A DNA stretch of 26,656 nt from an uncultured Clostridia bacterium (lineage in GTDB: Bacteria > Bacillota > Clostridia > Peptostreptococcales > Anaerovoracaceae). Of this stretch, positions 1-6,367 are shown piece by piece. The notes under the pieces are model-generated. The model saw only the letters and a list, made by a program, of their open reading frames with translations. It was not told the origin of the DNA and ran no database searches. Made by a program: the position numbers and the translations under genes. The stretch lies in contig CAKQVC010000001.1 in the NCBI GenBank assembly GCA_934277655.1, positions 1 to 26,656 of the forward strand, written 5' to 3'. Each line of letters opens with the position of its first letter. Position 1 is the stretch's first letter.

Positions 1-168
1 GGATTTTTGCAAAACATGGTGCGCATCCTGACAGGTACGCTGATCGAGGTTGGGGATGGCAGGAGAGCGCCGGAGGAACTGCCACAGATATTGGAGAGCA
101 AAAACCGGGAGAACGCAGGCTATACAGCACCGGCATGTGGACTGATGCTGATGGAAGTGCATTATTAA
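1..168 (+). CDS. truA: tRNA pseudouridine synthase A, C-terminal end (partial)
   Basis: The window opens inside a reading frame running from base 1 to a TAA at 166-168. The first residues read [20 protein letters not shown], which matches the conserved C-terminal segment of TruA (NMVR.L.GTL..VG.G), followed by the usual short tail ending in GLMLMEVHY. TruA makes pseudouridine at positions 38-40 of the tRNA anticodon arm and acts in the cytoplasm. Only about 55 residues are present; the catalytic aspartate lies upstream of the window. It is a housekeeping gene and marks the left border of the surface-fibre locus. No convincing terminator follows it. Confidence 0.9.
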   Translation, partial: GFLQNMVRILTGTLIEVGDGRRAPEELPQILESKNRENAGYTAPACGLMLMEVHY

Positions 169-226
169 AAGCTGTATAAAAATGATACTTTTCGTAAAAA
201 TAAAGAGTGGACGCTTATTTTTATCT

Positions 227-251
227 GTGATAAACTCTTAACGTGATAAAC
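227..251 (+). promoter_or_regulatory. 9-bp direct repeat upstream of the PilZ gene
   Basis: GTGATAAAC occurs twice, at 227-235 and 243-251, with starts 16 bp apart, in the 122-bp gap between truA and the PilZ gene. A tandem 9-mer at roughly one and a half helical turns could be a regulator site or a duplicated -10-like element (GATAAA). No good -35/-10 pair was found in this gap, so the role is speculative and chance is possible. Confidence 0.25.
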
Positions 252-290
252 AGAAAAAATAAGGAAAAATATGGTAGGAGTGAGTAATAC

Positions 291-974
291 ATGGCAGGAG
301 CACTGAAAATAAAACACGGAACGAAATTATATCTTGCATTTGATGTACCTGCCGGACAGGAACCAAATTTCAATATGATCAGCACATTCAACAAAAGTGT
401 GGACGACTCCGCATTTCTTACATCCGTTCCCATGGTGGGAGGAAAACCGCTGAAACAGGATGAAAACCAGAAGCTGCTGTTCCGCTATGGAGACGGGGAT
501 GCGGCGCAGGTGATCGCCGGATATGTGGATGATGAGGTGAAAGAGGGAATCCGCCGCTACTGGAAGGTGCGCAGGGTGACAGAAGACCGTCATTTTGTAA
601 AACGTGCGGATATCCGTATGAAAGTAGAGATTCCGGTGAAGTTCATGCAGGATACATGGGCGCTCAACCTGGACGGAGAGATCGATAAAGAGACGGGAAC
701 AACCATGGATATTTCAAACAATGGTCTTGCCGTTTACCTGAATCACTGGTTTGAAGTTGGTGAAAGCTGTATCTTTACCCTTCCAAGAATGGGTACAGCC
801 TCAGATGGACAGGATGAGATTGAAGTCGTTGGCGTGGTCTGCTGGATGCGCGAAGTCCCAAAGGGTGGTGCGTACCGTTTTGCCGCAGGTATCCAGTTGA
901 AGTTTGCGGATATTGAAGAGAGAAGAAAAATGCAGGATTATGTGGCTTATGTGAAAAAGAGATATAAGCTTTAA
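291..974 (+). CDS. PilZ-domain c-di-GMP receptor, YcgR-like
   Basis: A 227-residue protein with the two signature motifs of a c-di-GMP-binding PilZ domain: RxxxR as RADIR at residues 105-109, and DxSxxG as DISNNG at 130-135. The first hundred residues form a beta-rich segment in the position of the YcgR/PilZN N-terminal domain. No signal peptide or membrane segment is seen, so it should act in the cytoplasm. The start is supported by AGGAG at 276-280, 10 bases before the ATG. Only 8 bases separate it from the next gene, a membrane protein with a fibre-subunit-like ectodomain, so the two are probably co-transcribed. By inference it links c-di-GMP levels to the surface locus downstream. The family call is firm; the output partner is unknown. 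Confidence 0.9.
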   Translation: MAGALKIKHGTKLYLAFDVPAGQEPNFNMISTFNKSVDDSAFLTSVPMVGGKPLKQDENQKLLFRYGDGDAAQVIAGYVDDEVKEGIRRYWKVRRVTEDRHFVKRADIRMKVEIPVKFMQDTWALNLDGEIDKETGTTMDISNNGLAVYLNHWFEVGESCIFTLPRMGTASDGQDEIEVVGVVCWMREVPKGGAYRFAAGIQLKFADIEERRKMQDYVAYVKKRYKL

Positions 975-982
975 GAAAAGGC

Positions 983-1969
983 ATGAAGATTCAAAAGAAG
1001 ATAAAACCTGAGAAAAAGACACAAAAGAATAAACGTTTTTCCAAGAGAGATAAGACAGATCAGATCATCCGGATCGGGGAACTGGAAGAACTGATGAGCC
1101 AGTATGGGGATGATGTAGACCCGGAGAAAATTGTCAGTATGTATATTCCACACCGGCGCAGACAGCGTATTGGTGCGGCATTACTTCGAATGGATAAGCT
1201 GAATCTGCTATTGCTGGGTTTGCTGCTAGCAGTCGCAGTCCTGTTTATTGCAGCATTCATGCAGGAAAAGATGGGTAATTTTACGATCAACTTAAATCGT
1301 CTGGAATTATACCGAAAGGGAATCAGCATTTCAGATACGGGAGATTTTAAAGAGGCGACTGCAAGACTTACTGCAAGTACGGTGCAGGATGCCACGAATA
1401 TTTCCATTGATGATCTGCCGGAGAATGTAGATGAGATTGAGGGAAATCACAATGGAAAAAATTACATGGCATACACCTATTATCTGCGGAATGCCGGAAA
1501 AGAGGATCTTGGATACATAGCGAGAATCACGCTTGATTCCTGCGCAAAGGGTGCAGAGCAGGCGGTGCGGGTCGCTGTCTGGCGAAATGGAGAGCGCATT
1601 GTCTACGCAGAACCGGCAGCAGACGGCGGTACGGAAGAAGGCTGTACGAATTTTGTTTCTGATGATGTTGTCTGCACTTATGAAGAAAGTAATTTTCTTG
1701 TCGGAAATGTAGACCGGTACACGATTGTCATCTGGATGGAGGGCGATGATCCGGAATGCGTGGATGCCATCATTGGTGGAAGTGTGGAATTCAGCATGCA
1801 TATTGATGCAGACTATGATGATGAGACAAACCTGTTATGGAAATTTGTGACAGACATCAAGGATACGCTGACGAATGACAAACCTATCGATGCAGCCGGA
1901 AATGAGGCGCCGAACGACAGTTATTATTCAGACCATGAGATCACGTGGGATACCCGTCGGAATCAATAG
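983..1969 (+). CDS. Membrane-anchored protein with SipW-subunit-like ectodomain
   Basis: A 328-residue protein with a charged, lysine-rich cytoplasmic N-terminus of about 72 residues, one membrane segment at about 73-93 and an ectodomain of roughly 235 residues. The ectodomain carries blocks found in the fibre subunits of this window: YYLRNAGKEDLGYIARITL near 166-184 resembles the TasA-type strand pattern, AVRVAV lies near 194-199, and WMEGDDPEC at 251-259 matches the W-L-E-G-x-D-x-x-C motif. It lacks the T-Y-A-W-F cleavage motif, so it may stay in the membrane rather than be released by a SipW-type peptidase. The gene starts 8 bases after the PilZ gene with only a weak AAAAGG site, suggesting translational coupling. 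A role as anchor or signal-relay component is inferred. No named family was recognised. Confidence 0.75.
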   Translation: MKIQKKIKPEKKTQKNKRFSKRDKTDQIIRIGELEELMSQYGDDVDPEKIVSMYIPHRRRQRIGAALLRMDKLNLLLLGLLLAVAVLFIAAFMQEKMGNFTINLNRLELYRKGISISDTGDFKEATARLTASTVQDATNISIDDLPENVDEIEGNHNGKNYMAYTYYLRNAGKEDLGYIARITLDSCAKGAEQAVRVAVWRNGERIVYAEPAADGGTEEGCTNFVSDDVVCTYEESNFLVGNVDRYTIVIWMEGDDPECVDAIIGGSVEFSMHIDADYDDETNLLWKFVTDIKDTLTNDKPIDAAGNEAPNDSYYSDHEITWDTRRNQ

Positions 1970-1978
1970 ATTGCTGGC

Positions 1979-2004
1979 AGATGTGGAAATATGTGTCCAC
2001 ATCT
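1979..2004 (+). other. Perfect 9-bp hairpin after the PilZ two-gene unit
   Basis: AGATGTGGA (1979-1987) pairs exactly with TCCACATCT (1996-2004) across an 8-base loop, starting 10 bases after the preceding stop codon. No T-run follows, so it is not a classic rho-independent terminator. It could protect the mRNA 3' end, act as a weak terminator or be a protein site. Confidence 0.45.
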
Positions 2005-2101
2005 CTGATTCATGGAAAAATAATGCTGATGAATTGGGTGGTCAGTTTTGGAACTGTAAATTTTTTTCACGAATTTTGGATTTAAAAATGATTTGCGAAT
2101 A

Positions 2102-2130
2102 TTTACAAATTAAGGCAAAAGAGTTATGAT
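2102..2130 (+). promoter_or_regulatory. Sigma-A promoter for the first SipW-dependent subunit
   Basis: TTTACA (2102-2107) and TATGAT (2125-2130) are 17 bp apart, each one base from consensus. Transcription should start near 2137, giving a leader of about 100 nt before the ATG at 2237. The subunit can therefore be expressed separately from the PilZ unit. Confidence 0.75.
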
Positions 2131-2188
2131 TATTTTATGTGTAAGCTTGAGTATTTTTCAGCATTATAAAGGTTGTACGGAGTGGAAA

Positions 2189-2205
2189 GACGGCAGGCAG
2201 CCGTC
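2189..2205 (+). promoter_or_regulatory. Leader hairpin upstream of the first subunit gene
   Basis: GACGGC (2189-2194) pairs with GCCGTC (2200-2205) around the 5-base loop AGGCA, inside the roughly 100-nt leader and 16 bases before the GGGAGAAAAGGA ribosome binding region. It is a compact GC-rich stem in AT-rich DNA. It could stabilise the mRNA or bind a regulator. The leader does not match the c-di-GMP-I riboswitch pattern. Confidence 0.4.
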
Positions 2206-2236
2206 ATAAAATACAAAAGATGGGAGAAAAGGATTT

Positions 2237-3073
2237 ATGAACGAGAACAAAAGTATCAATTCACTGAAAAAACAGCTTGTTGCGGCGGTTGCAATGGTTT
2301 GTGTTGCGGCTGTGGCGTTGGGGTCGAGTACGTATGCGTGGTTTGTAAGCAATAATAGTGTTACTGCGGACGGCATTACTGTGAATGCAACGTCAGAAGC
2401 GGGTATTTTGATCAGTCATCATGGTGATGGTAAATACTCAACGGCAGCTAGTGGTATCTTTAACAGTGCACATTCATTATATCCAACATCAACAAACGAT
2501 GCGTCCAAATGGTTTCATGCTTCGGCAAAAGAGGCAGACAAATCTGTTGCAGCAGACAATACAATGAAAACTTTGACTATTGCAGAAACAAATGGTGTTG
2601 GTGCGGCAGATGGTAAGGATTACTATGTTGTAGATAAGTTTGATATTTATACTACGGGTTCTGCAAATAATTTGGTGGTAAATAATATTGATGTTAATAA
2701 TGATACGATTGACTTTGATAAATCATTGAGATTATTATTTGTTTGTGATAATGGAAGTACAGTGGAAAAATTTGTTGTTGCGCCTGGGTATAACGGAACA
2801 GGTGATGATAAGAATGTGAAATATGAAGTCGGAACAAATGCAGATGGGAAGACCGTAGCCGGTACACAAACAACGGCTTATACAGTTGAAAATAATGCTA
2901 ATAATATCTTGTCAGCAACGGTGAGTCAGACGAAAGATACTCCTACCGTAGTTACGGTATATGCATATTTTGAAGGGGAGGATGCGAATCATTCTACAGA
3001 GGCGTTCAAAGCGGTTCATGATTTAGCAGTGACTATAACATTCAGTGCAAATGTTCAGGGAAAAACAAACTAA
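2237..3073 (+). CDS. SipW-dependent surface fibre subunit (TasA-like), monocistronic
   Basis: A 278-residue secreted protein. Residues 14-35 form a hydrophobic signal segment ending in STYAWFVSN (31-39), the hallmark of SipW-cognate signal peptides; cleavage should fall near this motif. The mature protein starts with the SVTADGITVNATSEAG type of sequence typical of SipW-dependent proteins in Lachnospiraceae. It shares the local paralog blocks: LYPTST at 81-86, SLRLLF in the middle, and near the C-terminus YFEGEDANH, a version of W-L-E-G-x-D-x-x-C with His in the Cys position. It has its own sigma-A promoter (2102-2130) and a strong terminator (3087-3145). It has no cell-wall anchor motif. Function as a fibre or matrix subunit is inferred from the TasA parallel. 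Confidence 0.85.
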   Translation: MNENKSINSLKKQLVAAVAMVCVAAVALGSSTYAWFVSNNSVTADGITVNATSEAGILISHHGDGKYSTAASGIFNSAHSLYPTSTNDASKWFHASAKEADKSVAADNTMKTLTIAETNGVGAADGKDYYVVDKFDIYTTGSANNLVVNNIDVNNDTIDFDKSLRLLFVCDNGSTVEKFVVAPGYNGTGDDKNVKYEVGTNADGKTVAGTQTTAYTVENNANNILSATVSQTKDTPTVVTVYAYFEGEDANHSTEAFKAVHDLAVTITFSANVQGKTN

Positions 3074-3086
3074 ACATATGTAATAT

Positions 3087-3145
3087 AAAACCTCATATAC
3101 TATTGTTTTTATTGTTTATAGAAAAAGGTGGTATATGAGGTTTTT
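3087..3145 (+). terminator. Rho-independent terminator after the first subunit gene
   Basis: AAACCTCATATAC (3088-3100) pairs over 13 bp with GTATATGAGGTTT (3131-3143) and runs into a TTTTT tract ending at 3145. The loop is about 30 nt, longer than usual. Upstream A residues give it some bidirectional character. It begins 13 bases after the stop codon at 3071-3073. Confidence 0.8.
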
Positions 3146-3157
3146 GTGTCTGATATC

Positions 3158-3186
3158 TTGACATTTAGATTTTGGCACTCTACAAT
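3158..3186 (+). promoter_or_regulatory. Sigma-A promoter 1 of the Rpn-type gene
   Basis: TTGACA (3158-3163), an exact -35 consensus, and TACAAT (3181-3186) are separated by 17 bp. Transcription should begin near 3193, leaving a leader of about 160 nt before the start at 3352. Confidence 0.8.
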
Positions 3187-3218
3187 AAACACATCTTTTT
3201 TTATCAAATTATAATTTC

Positions 3219-3237
3219 TTACACTATATCAGTGTAA
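3219..3237 (+). other. Short perfect hairpin in the leader of the Rpn-type gene
   Basis: TTACACT (3219-3225) pairs with AGTGTAA (3231-3237) around the 5-base loop ATATC. It lies between the two promoters, so it would be transcribed only from promoter 1. A short AAAA follows rather than a T-run, so it is not a terminator on this strand. It could be an operator or mRNA structure. Confidence 0.35.
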
Positions 3238-3266
3238 AATTCCACATAAATCAAATGTAAACATGC

Positions 3267-3295
3267 TTGAAGAATGATGAGGGGTTTTATATAAT
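3267..3295 (+). promoter_or_regulatory. Sigma-A promoter 2 of the Rpn-type gene
   Basis: TTGAAG (3267-3272) and an exact TATAAT (3290-3295) are 17 bp apart. Predicted transcription starts near 3302, giving a leader of about 50 nt. Together with promoter 1 it forms a tandem pair. Confidence 0.75.
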
Positions 3296-3351
3296 ATTTA
3301 TAGAACATTCGGACAGCCTGTTTGCAGATTTCAAACAGCACAGGAGAAAGA

Positions 3352-4293
3352 ATGTTAAAAGAGAATACCAAAATAAAAAACAGTGTTCTTATAGACTTAT
3401 TCTATGAGGATGAATCTGCAAAGAAGAATCAGATAGCACTTTATAATGCACTGCATGAGGAAAAACTGCCGGAAAATGCATCTGTCCGGAAACTCCGGAT
3501 TGAAAACACGCTGTACATGCATTTTCAGAATGATTTTTCTTATGAGGCAGATGAGAAGATTCTAGTGATCGGTGAACACCAGTCCACGATCAACTACAAC
3601 ATGCCGTTGCGCTGCCTGATGTACATCGGACGGATCTATGAGGGAATCGTCCCGGTGAGAGACCGTTACAAGAAAGCAATTGTAAAACTTCCGAAGCCTG
3701 AGTTCTATACCTTTTACAATGGCAAAGAACCGATGGAAAAGGAACGTGTACTTCGCTTGTCGGAGGCATTTAAAGTGCAGGATGGTACGGATACGCTCGA
3801 ACTTGAAGTGAAAGTGATCAATATCAATACAGATGCAGGACATGAGATATTGGAGAAATGTCCGGTCATGAAGGAATACAGCATTTTCATAGACACGATT
3901 CGAAAATATCAGGAAGCAGGCGAGAATGAAGCGTATGAACTTGCGATTCATGAGTGTATCGAAAAGGGAATCCTTGCGGATTATCTGCAGAAAAAAGGAA
4001 GCGAGGTCATCAATATGCTGAAAGCAGAGTATGATTACGAATTGGATATACAGGTACAGCGGGAAGAAGCATATGAGCAGGGTGAAGAAGCTGGCAGACA
4101 GCAAGGCGAAGTAATCGGCAGACAACAGGGCGAAGCAATCGGCAGACAACAGGGCGAAGCAATCGGAAAGCAGCAGGCCAACATAGATGCTATCAGAAAT
4201 ATGCTTGAATTTGGCGTTTCTAAAGCAGATATTTTAAAGAAGTATACAAAGGCGGAGTATGATGCCGCCATAGCAGAAACAGAGGAAAAGTAA
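3352..4293 (+). CDS. Rpn family PD-(D/E)XK nuclease / putative transposase
   Basis: A 313-residue protein matching the Rpn/PDDEXK-type 'transposase' family common in gut Clostridia. Family hallmarks in order are KNSVLIDLFYEDESAK (9-24), LYMHFQNDFSY (54-64), ILVIGEHQSTINYNMPLR (70-87) with the E-x-Q version of the active-site strand (E75, Q77), PKPEFYTFYNGKEP (about 117-130) and a KGSEVINML helix. The C-terminal part has four 8-residue Gln/Glu-rich repeats. ATG 3352 is preferred because AGGAG (3342-3346) sits 5 bases upstream; an in-frame TTG at 3322 lacks support. Relatives promote recombination or act as nucleases, some in phage defence. It has its own promoters and terminator and looks unrelated to the fibre genes around it. 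Confidence 0.85.
   Translation: MLKENTKIKNSVLIDLFYEDESAKKNQIALYNALHEEKLPENASVRKLRIENTLYMHFQNDFSYEADEKILVIGEHQSTINYNMPLRCLMYIGRIYEGIVPVRDRYKKAIVKLPKPEFYTFYNGKEPMEKERVLRLSEAFKVQDGTDTLELEVKVININTDAGHEILEKCPVMKEYSIFIDTIRKYQEAGENEAYELAIHECIEKGILADYLQKKGSEVINMLKAEYDYELDIQVQREEAYEQGEEAGRQQGEVIGRQQGEAIGRQQGEAIGKQQANIDAIRNMLEFGVSKADILKKYTKAEYDAAIAETEEK
4081..4176 (+). repeat. Four tandem 24-bp in-frame repeats in the Rpn-type gene
   Basis: Units at 4081-4104, 4105-4128, 4129-4152 and 4153-4176 encode variants of G-E-x-I-G-R-Q-Q. Units 2 and 3 differ at a single base; units 1 and 4 are more diverged. Because 24 is a multiple of three, gain or loss of a unit changes linker length without breaking the frame. 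Confidence 0.9.
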
Positions 4294-4300
4294 TACAGTG

Positions 4301-4342
4301 ACAGCACGAAAGCCATCTCATAGGAGGTGGCTTTTCTGCTGT
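4301..4342 (+). terminator. Rho-independent terminator after the Rpn-type gene
   Basis: AAAGCCATCTC (4309-4319) pairs with GAGGTGGCTTT (4324-4334), with one T-G wobble and the 4-base loop ATAG, followed by TTTT. An outer stem ACAGCA/TGCTGT (4301-4306 with 4337-4342) extends the hairpin, so the T-run partly sits inside it. It starts 8 bases after the stop codon. Confidence 0.75.
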
Positions 4343-4372
4343 AAAAGAATCTATATGAATTTTGTGAATTTC

Positions 4373-4401
4373 TTGAACATGCGCACTGTAAGTGCTATTA
4401 T
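4373..4401 (+). promoter_or_regulatory. Sigma-A promoter of the main fibre/adhesin operon
   Basis: TTGAAC (4373-4378) and TATTAT (4396-4401) are exactly 17 bp apart. Transcription should start near 4408, about 40 bases before the ATG at 4449. No terminator or comparably good promoter was seen in the short gaps of the following 22 kb, so this is the best candidate for driving all eleven genes to 26557. Confidence 0.75.
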
Positions 4402-4414
4402 TATAAGATAATAG
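4383..4414 (+). promoter_or_regulatory. Two adjacent palindromes overlapping the main promoter
   Basis: GCACT (4383-4387) and AGTGC (4391-4395) form a perfect inverted repeat around GTA inside the promoter spacer. Sharing its last base, CTATTAT (4395-4401) and ATAATAG (4408-4414) form a second perfect inverted repeat that covers the -10 box and the expected start site. Occupancy of either would interfere with RNA polymerase, so these look like operators. The AT-rich second palindrome may partly reflect -10 composition. The regulator is unknown. Confidence 0.55.
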
Positions 4415-4448
4415 GCAGACTTTAAGCAATATGAAATGAGAGAAGAAA

Positions 4449-5579
4449 ATGTCAGCAGATAACAGAAGAAAACCGGATGAGAGAAAACAGAATAATCCAG
4501 AGAAGCTGTCTGTTGAAGAGTTGCATGTTCGCATCGCAGAGGATAAGAAAAAAGCAGTAAGAAGCCTTTTTATGGCGCTTTCTGCCTTGGTTGTGATGGT
4601 CGGATTTTGTATTGCATGGTTTGTATCCAATCACCGTGTCAATGCTACCGGAATGAATATAGAGGCTGCGAACGCACAAGATTTTCAACTGGCAAGTAAA
4701 GGTAAGAGGCAGGAGGCAGAACAAAAATATTTAAAAAATGAAGATAGCCAGAATATTTTAAATAATGGCACAGCATATCTTAAAAATAGCGATGGAAAAA
4801 TGATTACTGCATCAGATGATACCAATAACACGGAAATTTATTACGCAGGGTTTACGAATCTTGCATGGAGGCTGGATGATGATGTTACGCTCATGCCGGG
4901 AGCAAGTGGAAGCATGACATTCTATATAATTCCGAGGAAAGAAAATCTTACCAGTGCGAACCTGACTTTTACACTGAAAGCCTATGAGGATGATACAAAA
5001 ACCGGGGTGGCAGCCGTTTCTAAGGATAACCAGTTACAGAACCTTGTGATGGGACATATCCTATTTTTTAGAAACCGGGATGCAGATGGAAGTTATGCCG
5101 GTTGGATCGCACCGGATGAAAATGGAAGTTATCTGATGGCAAACTCCGAGTATAGTTTTACAGTCACGCCGGAAAACAAAACAACTTTCGAAAAAGATAT
5201 ACCTTATCCGGTGACCTTGTACTGGGTATGGCCGAATTATATTAGAAATTACATTTATACCAATCAAAACGGAAGCCTGTTCACAAACCCGGATAGCAGT
5301 GATTATCAAGATTTATTGAAATTTTTAAATAAAGAGAACTTTCAAAACAATGAGACAGAGCAGAAATACAGTAAAATATTTTATGCGAAGCCGGACAGTG
5401 GTGCAACATCGGCTAAAGGTTCAACCGGCGGCAATGGCAATCAAATCAACAGCAACATAACAGATGCAGTTTTGAATGAATGTAATGAGGCATACAACAA
5501 TGCGGATCAGTACATTGGTAAAAATGCCAGATATTTATATGTAGACGTGACTGTAGATATGTCAGAGCAGAGTAATTAA
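4449..5579 (+). CDS. Divergent SipW-type exported subunit 1 of the main operon
   Basis: A 376-residue protein and first gene of the main operon. A charged N-terminus of 37 residues precedes a membrane or signal segment at about 38-58 that ends in IAWFVSNHRV, a SipW-like cleavage region lacking the usual T-Y before A-W-F. The mature part has LMPGASGSMTFYIIP and NLTFTLKAYEDD near 150-175, resembling the 'PG...F.I.N' strand pattern of TasA-type proteins, and an aromatic patch WVWPNYIRNYIY near 265. It does not carry the W-L-E-G-x-D-x-x-C block of the other local subunits. The ribosome site is weak (AGAGAAGAAA). The next gene follows within about 25 bases. A fibre component or anchor role is inferred; no named family was recognised. 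Confidence 0.75.
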   Translation: MSADNRRKPDERKQNNPEKLSVEELHVRIAEDKKKAVRSLFMALSALVVMVGFCIAWFVSNHRVNATGMNIEAANAQDFQLASKGKRQEAEQKYLKNEDSQNILNNGTAYLKNSDGKMITASDDTNNTEIYYAGFTNLAWRLDDDVTLMPGASGSMTFYIIPRKENLTSANLTFTLKAYEDDTKTGVAAVSKDNQLQNLVMGHILFFRNRDADGSYAGWIAPDENGSYLMANSEYSFTVTPENKTTFEKDIPYPVTLYWVWPNYIRNYIYTNQNGSLFTNPDSSDYQDLLKFLNKENFQNNETEQKYSKIFYAKPDSGATSAKGSTGGNGNQINSNITDAVLNECNEAYNNADQYIGKNARYLYVDVTVDMSEQSN

Positions 5580-5604
5580 TATATAAAAAATGGTGACACA
5601 GAAG

Positions 5605-6363
5605 ATGAAATTTCAGTGGAGAAAACGATTATTTCAGAAAAAAGAGACAAAGGACAGCAAAGAAAAACAGAATCACGAAGAAATAAAACAGTACCGTCTG
5701 GCATTCATTGCCGCAGCCGTCTGTATCGCAGTGGTCGGGATCACCGGGGCATGGCTTGTAAACCGGGCGAATATTGCGACACTGTTCACTGTATCCAAAC
5801 CATCTACAATCGCTGTAAAAGGTCCCAATGGGGAAGAAATGGCGCAGTTAGATCTTTCTTATACAGATGAAAACAAGGATGAGAATGGAAAAGTCACGAT
5901 CAAACGTGTGATCAGTGTGGTCAGTGACCAGTCAGACCATAAAATTGAAATTGCACATACGACCAATCTGAAAGGACTGAATTTTGTGGTACATATGGCA
6001 ACGGATGTGACGAAAGATTCTGCAACAGGACAATATGCTTATACAATATCAAAGCAGATCAGTGGAGAATATTTGAACCGGGATAAAGATAAATCAACAC
6101 ATGATTATAACTACGCAGTCAATAACAATGCAGCTGACAGCAGACACGATTCCAATTATTCTGATTATCAGAATGTCCAGCCACATGCAGAACCTTTATA
6201 TTGGCTGGAAACAAATACTACAAAGGTATCAGATAAAAATGCAGATGGATTATATCTCCAGAATTATGTCATTACCATCAGCTGGATAGAAACAGGTTCA
6301 ACAAAAGAAACAGACTTATTTTACGTACTTGCGAAGAATATAGAAGGCACAACAGGAAACTAG
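5605..6363 (+). CDS. Divergent SipW-type exported subunit 2 of the main operon
   Basis: About 252 residues: a basic cytoplasmic segment of 30 residues, a membrane or signal segment at 31-51 ending in GITGAWLVNRANI, then an ectodomain. The cleavage-region motif keeps only G-A-W-L. The ectodomain has STIAVKGPNGEEMAQLDLSYT near its start and an aromatic YWLET...YVITISWIETGS region near its end. ATG 5605 is chosen because GGTGA at 5592-5596 precedes it, while the in-frame ATG at 5590 follows only an A-rich stretch; 5590 remains possible and would add five residues. The gene lies between two proteins of similar layout, with a 4-base gap to the next. Its role as a minor pilin or anchor-like component is inferred from position and topology. 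Confidence 0.7.
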   Translation: MKFQWRKRLFQKKETKDSKEKQNHEEIKQYRLAFIAAAVCIAVVGITGAWLVNRANIATLFTVSKPSTIAVKGPNGEEMAQLDLSYTDENKDENGKVTIKRVISVVSDQSDHKIEIAHTTNLKGLNFVVHMATDVTKDSATGQYAYTISKQISGEYLNRDKDKSTHDYNYAVNNNAADSRHDSNYSDYQNVQPHAEPLYWLETNTTKVSDKNADGLYLQNYVITISWIETGSTKETDLFYVLAKNIEGTTGN

Positions 6364-6367
6364 AACA

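Noticed and set aside
1979..2004. Rho-independent terminator after the PilZ unit
   Set aside because: The stem is perfect but no T-tract follows within a useful distance, so it is listed only as a hairpin.
1875..2129. Small + strand frame overlapping the end of the 983 gene
   Set aside because: It starts inside the upstream gene in another frame, has no ribosome site and its end overlaps the -10 of the 2102-2130 promoter.
2137..2236. c-di-GMP riboswitch in the leader of the 2237 gene
   Set aside because: The proximity of a PilZ gene made this attractive, but the GEMM-type conserved core segments are absent; only a simple hairpin is present.
3562..4149. Open frame of 195 codons on the minus strand
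   Set aside because: It lies wholly opposite the Rpn-type gene and its repetitive end mirrors the 24-bp repeats; the protein has no recognisable features.
4081..4176. CRISPR-like repeat array
   Set aside because: The 24-bp units abut without spacers and are in frame within a coding gene, so this is a coding minisatellite.
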